Assembly (NCBI GenBank): GCA_009777635.1
Contig: WRLK01000004.1
Coordinates: 23,109 to 87,108, forward strand
DNA from: Oscillospiraceae bacterium
GTDB lineage: Bacteria; Bacillota; Clostridia; Oscillospirales; Ruminococcaceae
Direction of reading: 5' to 3'
Length of the DNA: 64,000 nucleotides
The first letter of the stretch is position 1; every line of letters begins with the position of its first letter. A program made the translations under genes and the position numbers. Shown one piece after another: positions 40,797 to 50,775 of this stretch. The notes beneath the pieces were generated by a model that saw nothing but the letters and a program-made list of their open reading frames with translations, ran no database searches and was not told the origin of the DNA.

Positions 40797-40856
40797 TACC
40801 GGATATTAGTATAGCATGAAACCCGATAACTGTCAACTATCAATTTTTATTTTTTG

Positions 40857-40886
40857 CCGCTGTTAGCTTTATGTGAACAGGCCCTA
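40857..40886. mobile_element. Solo MITE terminus (copy E)
   Basis: Reverse complement TAGGGCCTGTTCACATAAAGCTAACAGC matches the first 28 nt of copy C at 25 positions. Confidence 0.55.
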
Positions 40887-42065
40887 ATCAAGCGCGGTTT
40901 TAAATCTCCGCATGGCTTCCGATATATTTTCACAGCTTCCAAAAGCGGTCAGCCTGAAGAACCCCTCGCCGTTTGACCCGAAGCCTGAACCGGGGGTTCC
41001 TGCGACATTCGCCCTTTCTAGAAGAAAATCGAAAAACTCCCACGAGAGCATATTATCGGGGCATTTGAGCCAGATATACGGAGAATTCCGCCCGCCTGCA
41101 AACCATATCCCAAGCTCTGTAAGTGCGTCGGCGATTATCCGCGCGTTTTCAAGGTAATATGCAATATCCCTTTTGATTTGCGACAGTCCCTCGCCTGTAA
41201 ATACGGCCTCGGCCCCGCGCTGGACGATATACGGCACACCGTTGAATTTTGTGCTTTGCCGCCTAAGCCAAAGCTTGTTAAGAGACGCGCCGCCGCGCTC
41301 AAGCTCACGCGGCACGACGGTATATCCGCATCTTGTGCCGGTAAAGCCCGCCGTCTTTGAAAGGGAACAAAATTCAACCGCACACTTTTTGGCGCCGTCT
41401 ATCTGATATATGCTCGACGGCAGTCCGCCGTCCTGAATAAACGCTTCATACGCGCCGTCAAAGAGGATTACGGCGTCGTTTTCCAAGGCATACTTCACCC
41501 ACTGCGAAAGCTGTTCTTTATTATACACGGCCCCTGTCGGATTATTGGGCGAACACAGGTATATGATATTCGCTTTTGTACCGGCGTTTGGCATCGGCAG
41601 GAAACAATTCTCCAGATTTCCGTCCATATACTCGATCCTGCGCCCCGCCATGATATTTGTATCCACATAGACAGGGTAAACCGGATCGGGAATCAAAACC
41701 GTGTTGTCCTCAGAAAAAATATCAAGGATATTGCCAAGGTCGCTTTTCGCGCCGTCGCTTATGAACACCTCGTCATCACTGAGCCGAACGCCCTTACCGG
41801 CATAATAGCCGCATACGGCCTGTCTTAAAAACAGATAGCCCTCGTAATCACCGTAGCCGTGGAAAGTATCGGCGGCTCCCATTTCCAAAACGGCTTTGCT
41901 CATAGCGGCAACAATCTTTGGCGCAAGCGGGATGGTTACATCGCCGACGCCAAGGCTTATAATTTCGTTGTTTGGGTTTTGCGCTTTATATTCCCGTATT
42001 TTTTGAGATACTTTGGCAAACAAATAGCTTTCCTTTAAATCGAAATAATTTTTATTGATATTCAT
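40884..42065 (-). CDS. dapL: LL-diaminopimelate aminotransferase
   Basis: 393 aa; MNINKNYFDLKESYLFAKVSQKIREYKAQNPNNEIISLGVGDVTIPLAP; YLCSPNNPTGAVY; SLSKTAGFTGTRCGYTVVP. Confidence 0.92.
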   Translation of the reverse strand: MNINKNYFDLKESYLFAKVSQKIREYKAQNPNNEIISLGVGDVTIPLAPKIVAAMSKAVLEMGAADTFHGYGDYEGYLFLRQAVCGYYAGKGVRLSDDEVFISDGAKSDLGNILDIFSEDNTVLIPDPVYPVYVDTNIMAGRRIEYMDGNLENCFLPMPNAGTKANIIYLCSPNNPTGAVYNKEQLSQWVKYALENDAVILFDGAYEAFIQDGGLPSSIYQIDGAKKCAVEFCSLSKTAGFTGTRCGYTVVPRELERGGASLNKLWLRRQSTKFNGVPYIVQRGAEAVFTGEGLSQIKRDIAYYLENARIIADALTELGIWFAGGRNSPYIWLKCPDNMLSWEFFDFLLERANVAGTPGSGFGSNGEGFFRLTAFGSCENISEAMRRFKTALD

Positions 42066-42868
42066 ATAGCCGCTTCCTTTCCGCGCCCGCTGGGCGGCCG
42101 CATGCTTATGCCGTTACCTAGCAGATAATCCTTGAGCTCCCGCACCGTGTAGTTTAGACTTAACCTCGGCGAATACAGCATACTGCTGATGATTGCCGCC
42201 TGTGCCTGTGTAACGGTGAACAGCTCTTTCAAATGCTCGGGCTTTCCCGCCCCGCCCGACGCTATCAGCGGGACCGACAGGCTTTTCTCCGCCAGCTTCA
42301 TCAGCGCAAGGTCGTACCCTGACAGCGCGCCGTCGTTGTCGATACTGTTAAGGCATATTTCCCCGGCGCCCAGCTCCTGCCCGCGCCGTATCCACTCGGC
42401 CGCGTCCATGCCTGTCGCAAGCCTCGCCCCGTCGATGTACACTTCATATCCGCTGGGCATCTTTCCCGTCCGTTTTACCTGCGTTGACAGCACGACACAT
42501 TGAGAGCCGAAAGCTTTGGCCCCCTCCGATATGATTTCAGGGTTCCTCACCGCCATTGAATCGACGCTGATTTTTTCGGCTCCCGCCTTCAGCGCCTCAT
42601 ACATATCGCCGAGGCTTTTGATTCCGCCGCCGACGGTAAAGGGTATGAATACTCGGCGGGCCACCTTTTTGACCGTCTCTATGTCGATGGCGCGCTTTTC
42701 GGCGCTTGCCGTGATGTCGTAGAAAATAAGCTCGTCGATTTGGGCGTCATACATCGTTTCGGCAAGCTCTTCGGCGGGCGCGACGTCTATGTTGTCCTGA
42801 AACCCCACCGCCTTAGTCACCCTGCCGTTTACAATATCAAAGCATGCGATCAGCCGTTTTGTCAGCAT
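42062..42868 (-). CDS. hisF: HisF-like cyclase (imidazole glycerol phosphate synthase subunit)
   Basis: LIACFDIVNGRVTK, FIPFTVGGGIKSLGD, GAGEICLNSIDNDGALSGYD, LIASGGAGKPEH. Confidence 0.85.
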   Translation of the reverse strand: MLTKRLIACFDIVNGRVTKAVGFQDNIDVAPAEELAETMYDAQIDELIFYDITASAEKRAIDIETVKKVARRVFIPFTVGGGIKSLGDMYEALKAGAEKISVDSMAVRNPEIISEGAKAFGSQCVVLSTQVKRTGKMPSGYEVYIDGARLATGMDAAEWIRRGQELGAGEICLNSIDNDGALSGYDLALMKLAEKSLSVPLIASGGAGKPEHLKELFTVTQAQAAIISSMLYSPRLSLNYTVRELKDYLLGNGISMRPPSGRGKEAAI

Positions 42869-43476
42869 TAAGAGCCGCCTCCTTTAAGGGCAAGGAATCC
42901 GCCAAACAGCGAAAGCCCCGCCTCCCCGCTCTTTTCGGCGTGAAACTGCGCGCCGTAGATGTTATCCCGGTTGACGGCGGCGGTAAACGCCCCGTCATAT
43001 TCAGCCTCTCCCCACAAATCCGACATGTCTTTAGGCTTCGCGTGATAGGAATTTACAAAGTAAAAGAAGTCGTCCTTTGCGTTGCAAGGGGCGTCTTTTA
43101 CAAACCGCACCTTGTTCCATCCAATCTGCGGCACCCTGACCCTTGACGCGTCGAATCTTACCACTTGACCTTTGAGCCATCCGAGGCAATCGGCGTTATC
43201 CTCCTCGCTTCTCTCAAAAAGAACCTGCAAGCCGACGCAAATGCCGAGAAACAAAGCTTTCCCGTTTAACACGGCTTCTTCAAGCACAGGTATCATATCC
43301 ATTTCACGCAGAGACTTCATCGTCGCCCCGGCGCTTCCGACGCCCGGCAGGATAATGTGCGTCGCGCCGTCTAAATCCCGCGGACAACGCGCGAAGACAG
43401 TCTCATACCCGAGGCGCCGGGCAGCGTGGCCGACGCTCGTGGCGTTACCGGCCTTGTAGTCGATTATAGCAATCAT
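42868..43476 (-). CDS. hisH: Imidazole glycerol phosphate synthase glutaminase subunit HisH
   Basis: [54 protein letters not shown]. Confidence 0.9.
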   Translation of the reverse strand: MIAIIDYKAGNATSVGHAARRLGYETVFARCPRDLDGATHIILPGVGSAGATMKSLREMDMIPVLEEAVLNGKALFLGICVGLQVLFERSEEDNADCLGWLKGQVVRFDASRVRVPQIGWNKVRFVKDAPCNAKDDFFYFVNSYHAKPKDMSDLWGEAEYDGAFTAAVNRDNIYGAQFHAEKSGEAGLSLFGGFLALKGGGS

Positions 43477-45083
43477 AACGAGACCTTCCGCCGAGCTAAA
43501 GCGGCATTTAACAGTCCTGTAAACAACGGATGCGGCTTATTGGGGCGGCTTTTAAACTCAGGATGGAACTGAACGCCGACGAAAAAGCTGTGTCCCGGAA
43601 GCTCGACCGCCTCGACAAGGCCGCCGTCCGGCGATGTACCACAGATAACAAGGCCTTTTTCCGTAAGCCGTTCGCGATAATCATTGTTAAATTCAAACCG
43701 GTGGCGGTGTCTCTCGCTTATTTCGTCCACGTCATATAAACGTCTTAATAGCGAGCCTTTTGCGATTCTGCACGGGTATGCGCCAAGACGCATAGTGCCG
43801 CCGCTGCCTACCATACCAGCTTGACCGGGCATTATGTCGATTACGCGATGGGGCGAGTTTTCCTGAAACTCGCCGGAGTGGGCGCCCTCGAGACCGCAGA
43901 CATGGCGGGCAAATTCAATCACCGCTATTTGCATGCCAAGGCAAATCCCCAAAAACGGTATGTCGTTTTTCCTTGCGACACGGCATGCGGCGATTTTCCC
44001 CTCGATGCCCCTATCGCCAAAGCCTCCGGGGATAATCATACCGTCAATCCCGCTCAATACTTCGCCGGCGTTGCCGCCTGTTATGGCTTCGCTGTCAATC
44101 CAGCTTATTTTTACTTTTGAGGATGTTTCATAGCCTGCGTGGTTTAAGCTCTCCATAATGGAAAGATACGCGTCATGAAGCTTTACATATTTCCCGACGA
44201 TGGCGATGTTGACTTCCTTTTTCCTTGCTGCGATCTTTTTCGTCATTACCCGCCATTCTTTCAGATCGGGCTTCGGCGTTTTAAGCTTAAGCTCGCGGCA
44301 AACCACCTTATCAAGGCCGTTTTGATGCAGCATAAGCGGCGCTTCGTACAAACACGGAAGGGTCATGTTCTCGATGACGCAGTCAGGCTTTACGTTGCAG
44401 AAAAGCGCAATCTTATCCTTGATGCCGTCGCTTATCGGCTCGTCGGCCCGCGCAATTATGATTGTCGGCGAAATGCCCATGGACCGCAGCTCCTTTACCG
44501 AATGCTGCGTGGGCTTTGACTTATGCTCACCCGAGCATTTAAGATACGGAATCAGCGTCACATGGATAAACAGGCAATCCTTTTTGCTTTTCTCGATCGA
44601 TATCTGGCGGATAGCCTCCAAAAACGGCTGGCTCTCGATGTCGCCGGTCGTACCTCCGATCTCGGTAATCAACACGTCGGCGCCGCTGTTTTCGGCCCCC
44701 GAGTAGATAAACGCCTTGATCTCCTGCGTTACATGGGGGATCACCTGAACCGTTCCCCCGAGATAGCCGCCCGCGCGTTCGCGCTGAAGCACACTGGAGT
44801 ACACCTTACCCGACGTAAGGTTTGAGAGCTTTGTCAGGTTTTCGTCAATAAACCGCTCGTAGTGCCCTAAGTCAAGGTCTGTTTCCGCGCCGTCGTCCGT
44901 GACGAACACCTCCCCGTGCTGGAACGGGCTCATGGTGCCGGGATCGATGTTCATATACGGGTCGAGCTTCTGCGCCGCGACTTTAAGCCCCCGCTGCTTG
45001 AGAAGCCTGCCTAAGCTCGCGGCGGTGATGCCTTTGCCGAGCCCCGATACAACTCCGCCCGTCACAAAAATATATTTCGTCAT
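43473..45083 (-). CDS. pyrG: CTP synthase
   Basis: [78 protein letters not shown]. Confidence 0.97.
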   Translation of the reverse strand: MTKYIFVTGGVVSGLGKGITAASLGRLLKQRGLKVAAQKLDPYMNIDPGTMSPFQHGEVFVTDDGAETDLDLGHYERFIDENLTKLSNLTSGKVYSSVLQRERAGGYLGGTVQVIPHVTQEIKAFIYSGAENSGADVLITEIGGTTGDIESQPFLEAIRQISIEKSKKDCLFIHVTLIPYLKCSGEHKSKPTQHSVKELRSMGISPTIIIARADEPISDGIKDKIALFCNVKPDCVIENMTLPCLYEAPLMLHQNGLDKVVCRELKLKTPKPDLKEWRVMTKKIAARKKEVNIAIVGKYVKLHDAYLSIMESLNHAGYETSSKVKISWIDSEAITGGNAGEVLSGIDGMIIPGGFGDRGIEGKIAACRVARKNDIPFLGICLGMQIAVIEFARHVCGLEGAHSGEFQENSPHRVIDIMPGQAGMVGSGGTMRLGAYPCRIAKGSLLRRLYDVDEISERHRHRFEFNNDYRERLTEKGLVICGTSPDGGLVEAVELPGHSFFVGVQFHPEFKSRPNKPHPLFTGLLNAALARRKVSL

Positions 45084-45143
45084 TATCGCTCCCCCCGATT
45101 AAATATTAGACCTCTTGCGAAAAAAATTGGCGATGCAATCTCT

Positions 45144-46646
45144 TCATTCCCACTCCACCGTCGCCGGAGGTTTTGAGGTAATATCATAGACAACGCGGCT
45201 GACCGCAGGTATCTCGCTTGTGATCCGCGACGATATGCGCCCTAAGACGCTGTTCGGCAGCGCAGCGTATTCGCATGTCATAAAATCGCCCGTCGTGACC
45301 GCGCGGACCGCGATAACGTAATCATATGTCCTGAAGTCACCTTTGACGCCGACAGAACGCGTGTCTGTCAGCACCGCGAAATATTGGTCCGGCTTTCGCT
45401 TCATCCTGCCGATTTCCTCGCGGAGCACAGCGTCGGCACTGCGCAGGATATCCAGCTTTTCGCCGGTAACCTCTCCCATTACGCGGATTGCAAGCCCCGG
45501 ACCCGGAAACGGCTGGCGGTTTACAAGTGATTTCGGAAGCCCCAGCTTCTTCCCGAGTGCGCGCACCTCATCCTTAAAGAGCCCTGCCAGCGGCTCGATG
45601 ACGCCGTCAAACGCAAGTATTTCCGGCAGCCCGCCCACATTGTGATGGCTTTTTATGGTGGCGCCGTGTCCTCCTCCGGACTCGACAATATCGGGATAGA
45701 TAGTCCCTTGCGCCAAAAAGGGCACGTCCCCGAGCTTTGCGGCTTCCTCCTCAAAAACGCGGATGAACGCTTCGCCGATTATCTTCCGCTTTGCTTCAGG
45801 ATCGGCAATACCTTTTAGCTTGGCAAGAAACCGCCTTTCCGCGTTCACGCGTATAAACCTTAGCTTCCGCTTTGAAAACACGCGCTCTATCTCATCGCCC
45901 TCACCCTGCCTCATGAAGCCGTGGTCGACAAAAATGCAGACGAGCTGCCCCGGTATGGCCTTTGACAGCAGAGCGGCGCATACCGACGAATCAACCCCGC
46001 CTGAAAGGGCAAGCAGCACGTTTTTGTCGCGGGCTTTCTCTTGTATGTCCGCGACTTGGGTATCTATGTAATCGTCGAGCCTGTAATCCTTCGCCGCGCC
46101 GCAGACGTTATGCAAAAAGCTTTCTATGATCCCGCGCCCACCCTCCGTATGCTTGCTTTCGGGGTGAAACTGCACGCCGTAAAGCTTCCTGCCTTTATCC
46201 TCGCAGGCCGCGATGCAAGAGCCGGTGCGCGCCGTCGCCGCAAAGCCGTCAGGCAGCCGCGTCACGGCGTCCATGTGGCTCATCAAGGCTAAAAACGGCT
46301 TTTGAGCGGAATCCTCGGGCGTCACTAAAACGCGCCCGTATTCTCCCGCCGCGCCGGGTGAGACTTCGCCGCCCAGCATATGGCACATCATCTGCATCCC
46401 GTAGCAAATACCAAGAATAGGGATGCCAAGCGCAAAGAGTTTTGAATCGCACCGCGGCGAGCCTGGAAGATACACGCTGTTCGGCCCGCCTGTCATGATG
46501 ATACCGGTCGGCGCTATCCTTCGGATTTCGTCGGCCGTGATATTGCCCGGCTTGATTTCCGAATACACCGACAGGCTCCTGACCATACCGGCGATCAATT
46601 CCTTATACTGGCCGCCGAAATCCAATACCAATATGGTTCCGCTCAT
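45144..46646 (-). CDS. guaA: GMP synthase (glutamine-hydrolysing)
   Basis: ILVLDFGGQYKELIAGMVR; GICYGMQMMCHMLGG; LALSGGVDSSVCAALLSKAI. Confidence 0.96.
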   Translation of the reverse strand: MSGTILVLDFGGQYKELIAGMVRSLSVYSEIKPGNITADEIRRIAPTGIIMTGGPNSVYLPGSPRCDSKLFALGIPILGICYGMQMMCHMLGGEVSPGAAGEYGRVLVTPEDSAQKPFLALMSHMDAVTRLPDGFAATARTGSCIAACEDKGRKLYGVQFHPESKHTEGGRGIIESFLHNVCGAAKDYRLDDYIDTQVADIQEKARDKNVLLALSGGVDSSVCAALLSKAIPGQLVCIFVDHGFMRQGEGDEIERVFSKRKLRFIRVNAERRFLAKLKGIADPEAKRKIIGEAFIRVFEEEAAKLGDVPFLAQGTIYPDIVESGGGHGATIKSHHNVGGLPEILAFDGVIEPLAGLFKDEVRALGKKLGLPKSLVNRQPFPGPGLAIRVMGEVTGEKLDILRSADAVLREEIGRMKRKPDQYFAVLTDTRSVGVKGDFRTYDYVIAVRAVTTGDFMTCEYAALPNSVLGRISSRITSEIPAVSRVVYDITSKPPATVEWE

Positions 46647-49600
46647 ATCTCAACGACGCCTTCATAGACCTTTTTGCACTCGCCCGTCATAAAGACGGCC
46701 TCATCGGTATACCTGACGATCAGGTGTCCGCCGAGAAGCTGCACCTTGACGTCCTCGCCCTTGCCGCAATGCCCGTTTAAAACGGCGGCAACGACCGCGG
46801 CGCAGGAGCCGGTGCCGCAAGCGCGGGTCTCGCCGCTGCCGCGTTCCCATACGCGCATCTTCAAATGCTTTCGGTCAACGACCTCCACAAACTCGGCGTT
46901 TACCCTGTCGGGGAACAGCGGGCTGTATTCAAACAGCGGCCCGACACCTTTGACGTCGAATTTGTCCACGCTATCGACAAAAACTACGGCGTGCGGGTTG
47001 CCCATAGAAACGCATGTGATATCGTATTGAACGCCGCCTATCGTCACAGTCCTTGCGGTCACGCTGTCGCCCTCGAGGTCCACGGGGATCTTCCCGGGCC
47101 TAAGCTCGGCGGGCCCCATGTTCACCTTAACGGACATAACTTTCCCATTTTGCGTTGACAAGTGCATTTCCTTTACACCGCTTTTTGTTTCGATCATCAT
47201 ATGCCGTTTTGGCACCATTTTGTTGTCATAAAGATATTTCGCCACGCATCGGATGGCGTTTCCGCACATATTGCCCTCAGAGCCGTCGAGATTGAACATC
47301 CTCATTCTGGCATCGGAGATTTCCGAGCGCAGAATCAGCACCACGCCGTCGCCGCCCACGCCCGTATGCCGGTCTGCCAGAAACACTGACAGCGATTCGG
47401 GCGAATTTATTTCAAGGTCAAAGCAGTTGATGTAGATATAGTCGTTGCCGCAGCTTTGCATTTTCGTGAAGGGAAGCTGTATCCGGCTGTCCCTTAGGTT
47501 ATTGATGTCCACAAGCTCGGTATTGATCTCGCTGTATCCCGAAAGCAGGCTGTCCGCAAGGGCGTTTGCCGTATCTATGGACGTTAGGCACGGGATACCG
47601 AGAGTGCAGGCCTTCCTCCGGATTCTGACGCCGTCGAAAGCAGGGTCCCTGCCCTTTTCGGAGGTGCAGATGACGTAGTTCACCTTACCGCTTGCCAAAA
47701 GCGTTTCGGTATTGCTGTCCTTGCATTCGCGGATTTTTTCAACTGTCTGTACATTAAAGCCCTTCCCCTCAAGGAACCGTGCGGTTCCGTGCGTCGCGTA
47801 CAGTGAAAATCCGCATTGCGTCAGCTTTTTCGCGATCTCGGCGATCTCCGCCTTGTCGCCGTCCCGAACGGTAATCAATACGCCGCCATGCTTTTTCATC
47901 GAATATCCCGCCGCGATAAGGCCCTTATAAAGCGCCTCCTCAATGTTCTTTCCGATTCCCAGCACTTCACCCGTGGATTTCATTTCAGGCCCTAAATGGG
48001 TATCAACCCCCGTCAGCTTCTCAAATGAGAAGACAGGGACCTTGACCGCGTAATAGGGAGGTATTTTCGCAACGCCCGAGGAATACCCGAGTTCTAAAAG
48101 CGTTTTGCCGACGCTTAGCTTAGTGGCAAGCTCGCACATCGGAATGCCGGTAATCTTGCTGATATACGGAACGGTTCTCGACGCGCGCGGATTGACCTCG
48201 ATGACATAGATATCGTTTTCATATAGTACATACTGGATGTTTACAAGTCCCTTTACGTCTAAGGCCATGCAAAGGCTTTTGGTTACCTCAAAAATCTTCT
48301 CGGCAAGCTCGTCGTCCGTGTGGATCGCCGGATACGCCGCGATACTGTCGCCCGAATGAACGCCGGTGCGCTCGACATGCTCCATAATACCGGGGATCAG
48401 TATGTCACAACCGTCGCAAATTGCGTCGACCTCAATCTCGCGGCCCTCAAGGTATTTGTCGATCAGCACCGGGTTTTCCTGTTCCTGGCGCATGATTATC
48501 TCGATGTATTCGCTGATGTCCTCCGGCGAAAACGCGATGACCATGTTCTGTCCGCCCAGCACATATGACGGGCGCATCAGTACCGGGTAGCCGAGCTTTT
48601 CAGCGGCCGAAAGGGCCTCGGCTTCGCTCATGACTCCGAATCCTTTCGGGCGCTTGATGTTAAGCCTTTCCAGCAGCGTGTCAAACCGCTCCCTGTCCTC
48701 GCAAATATCGATGCTGTCGGCACAGGTCCCAATGATGTTCACACCGCGCTCATGCAGCTTTTTCGTCAGCTTGATGGCCGTGCCGCCGCCAAATGCCACG
48801 ATAACGCCCACCGGCTGCTCGATCTCAATAACGCTCATCACGTCGTCGATACATAACGGCTCGAAGTACAGCCTGTCGGCCGTATCAAAGTCCGTTGACA
48901 CCGTTTCAGGGTTATTGTTTATAACAACGACCTCATAACCCATTTCTTTTAGCGTCCACACGCAATGAACGCAGGCGTAGTCGAACTCTATGCCCTGCCC
49001 GATCCGTATCGGGCCGCTTCCCAAAACGACGACTCTTTGTTTTTCGCTTTTCTGGATGAACGGAAGCGCCTCGTTTTCCGCCCCGTTTATGGTGGAATAA
49101 AAGTATGGGGTCTTCGCTTCAAATTCCGCCGCACAGGTATCGACCATCTTATAAGCCAACCGACAACTGTTCGCGGACGGTTGACGGCTTGCTATATTCT
49201 CAAGCCCGTGTAAAAACCAGCGATCCACTTTTGTTGTCATGTAAATATCATCTATCGCGATTCCGCGCTTGATCGCTTCGTACAGCACAAACAGCCGCTC
49301 GTCGGTCACGGTATCGAGAAGCGAGCGTATCTCATCGTCGGTTTTAAGCGACACGCGCGGATGGTCAAGATGATAAAGGCCAAGCTCCGCGCCTCGCACC
49401 GCCTTTAAAAGCGCATCCTCAAACGTATCGGCTATCGCCATGACCTCGCCTGTCGCTTTCATTTGCGTTCCCAGCGCTTTATTTGCGTAAACAAATTTAT
49501 CAAACGGCCACTTTGGGAACTTCACAGCCACATAGTCGAGCACCGGCTCAAAAGCGGCGTAGGTAGTACCCGTGACGGCGTTTGTTATCTCGTCAAGGGT

Positions 49601-50587
49601 GTAGCCGATGGCAATCTTGGTAGCCACCTTTGCAATGGGGTAGCCCGTCGCCTTGCTGGCAAGCGCTGACGAGCGCGACACGCGCGGATTGACCTCGATA
49701 ACGGCATATTCAAAGCTGTCGGGGTGCAGGGCAAGCTGGACGTTGCAACCGCCCTCGACGCCCAGCGCCCTGATGATATCCAAGGAAGCCGAGCGCAGCA
49801 TCTGGTACTCCCTGTCGGCCAAGGTGACTGCGGGCGCTATGACGATGCTGTCCCCCGTATGCACGCCTACAGGGTCGAAGTTTTCCATTGAGCAGACGAT
49901 GATTGCGTTGTCGGCGCGGTCGCGCATGACTTCAAATTCGATCTCTTTCCAGCCGGCGATGGATTTCTCAATCAATATCTGGCCTATTGGCGACAATTGG
50001 ATGCCGCCGCCTGCGATCTTGCGCAAATCGGCTTCGTCGGCGGCAATACCGCCGCCCGCGCCTCCCAGAGTGAACGCCGGGCGTATGATTACCGGATACC
50101 CGATCTTATCTGCAAATTCGACCGCCGTTTCAACGTCGGTGGCTATGACCGACGGAACGCACGGCTGCCCGATTGAGAGCATGGTTTCCTTAAAGATTTG
50201 CCTGTCCTCAGCTTTGTCGATCGTCTTTGGCGAGGAGCCCAAAAGCCGCACGCCCATCTTCTCTAAAAAGCCTTCCTTGGCAAGCTGCATACAACGCGTC
50301 AAGCCGGTCTGCCCGCCTAAGCTCGACAAAATACTGTCGGGGCGCTCCTTCTCAATGATGCGTTTAATCGTTGTCAGCGTCAGCGGCTCAATATAGATTT
50401 TATCGGCAATGTTTTCGTCGGTCATAATTGTCGCGGGATTGGAATTGACAAGCACAATCTCAATATTGTCTTCGCGAAGAACGCGGCATGCCTGTGTACC
50501 TGCGTAGTCAAACTCCGCCGCTTGTCCTATGACAATCGGCCCGGAGCCGATAACCATTACTTTCTTGATATTCCTATCAAGTGGCAT
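46643..50587 (-). CDS. carB-dapF: Carbamoyl-phosphate synthase large subunit fused to C-terminal diaminopimelate epimerase
   Basis: Single uninterrupted frame: CarB (KKVMVIGSGPIVIGQAAEFDYAGTQACRVLRE ... MGS-like domain) then FTKMQSCGNDYIYINC...NLDGSEGNMCGNAIRC...GETRACGTGSCAAV (DapF with both Cys). Start at 50587 after GAGGAG (track ORF starts at 50596). Confidence 0.93.
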   Translation of the reverse strand: MPLDRNIKKVMVIGSGPIVIGQAAEFDYAGTQACRVLREDNIEIVLVNSNPATIMTDENIADKIYIEPLTLTTIKRIIEKERPDSILSSLGGQTGLTRCMQLAKEGFLEKMGVRLLGSSPKTIDKAEDRQIFKETMLSIGQPCVPSVIATDVETAVEFADKIGYPVIIRPAFTLGGAGGGIAADEADLRKIAGGGIQLSPIGQILIEKSIAGWKEIEFEVMRDRADNAIIVCSMENFDPVGVHTGDSIVIAPAVTLADREYQMLRSASLDIIRALGVEGGCNVQLALHPDSFEYAVIEVNPRVSRSSALASKATGYPIAKVATKIAIGYTLDEITNAVTGTTYAAFEPVLDYVAVKFPKWPFDKFVYANKALGTQMKATGEVMAIADTFEDALLKAVRGAELGLYHLDHPRVSLKTDDEIRSLLDTVTDERLFVLYEAIKRGIAIDDIYMTTKVDRWFLHGLENIASRQPSANSCRLAYKMVDTCAAEFEAKTPYFYSTINGAENEALPFIQKSEKQRVVVLGSGPIRIGQGIEFDYACVHCVWTLKEMGYEVVVINNNPETVSTDFDTADRLYFEPLCIDDVMSVIEIEQPVGVIVAFGGGTAIKLTKKLHERGVNIIGTCADSIDICEDRERFDTLLERLNIKRPKGFGVMSEAEALSAAEKLGYPVLMRPSYVLGGQNMVIAFSPEDISEYIEIIMRQEQENPVLIDKYLEGREIEVDAICDGCDILIPGIMEHVERTGVHSGDSIAAYPAIHTDDELAEKIFEVTKSLCMALDVKGLVNIQYVLYENDIYVIEVNPRASRTVPYISKITGIPMCELATKLSVGKTLLELGYSSGVAKIPPYYAVKVPVFSFEKLTGVDTHLGPEMKSTGEVLGIGKNIEEALYKGLIAAGYSMKKHGGVLITVRDGDKAEIAEIAKKLTQCGFSLYATHGTARFLEGKGFNVQTVEKIRECKDSNTETLLASGKVNYVICTSEKGRDPAFDGVRIRRKACTLGIPCLTSIDTANALADSLLSGYSEINTELVDINNLRDSRIQLPFTKMQSCGNDYIYINCFDLEINSPESLSVFLADRHTGVGGDGVVLILRSEISDARMRMFNLDGSEGNMCGNAIRCVAKYLYDNKMVPKRHMMIETKSGVKEMHLSTQNGKVMSVKVNMGPAELRPGKIPVDLEGDSVTARTVTIGGVQYDITCVSMGNPHAVVFVDSVDKFDVKGVGPLFEYSPLFPDRVNAEFVEVVDRKHLKMRVWERGSGETRACGTGSCAAVVAAVLNGHCGKGEDVKVQLLGGHLIVRYTDEAVFMTGECKKVYEGVVEI

Positions 50588-50602
50588 ATACTTCACTCCT
50601 CA

Positions 50603-50763
50603 GGGTCTGTTGACATAAAGCTAACAGCCCATATTTTCGGCGGGTTTTGCACCTTCCTGCGTCATCGTCGGTCGGAATACAAAAAGTATTCCTCCGTCCT
50701 CTTCCTTGAAATACACGAAAACCCACTCGAAAATCTGTGCATTCCATTTATGTCAACAGACCC
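50603..50763. mobile_element. MITE-like imperfect palindrome (copy C, 161 bp) between carA and carB
   Basis: GGGTCTGTTGACATAAA ... TTTATGTCAACAGACCC; right flank TA, left flank CA. Confidence 0.72.
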
Positions 50764-50775
50764 TAGAAAATTTCT

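Noticed and set aside
45084-45143. AGACCTCTTGCGAAAA stretch between pyrG and guaA as another mobile-element end
   Set aside because: Single copy in the window with no inverted partner; insufficient evidence.
49653-50396. 247-aa plus-strand ORF
   Set aside because: Antisense to carB; low-complexity Ser-rich shadow translation, no RBS or recognisable domain.
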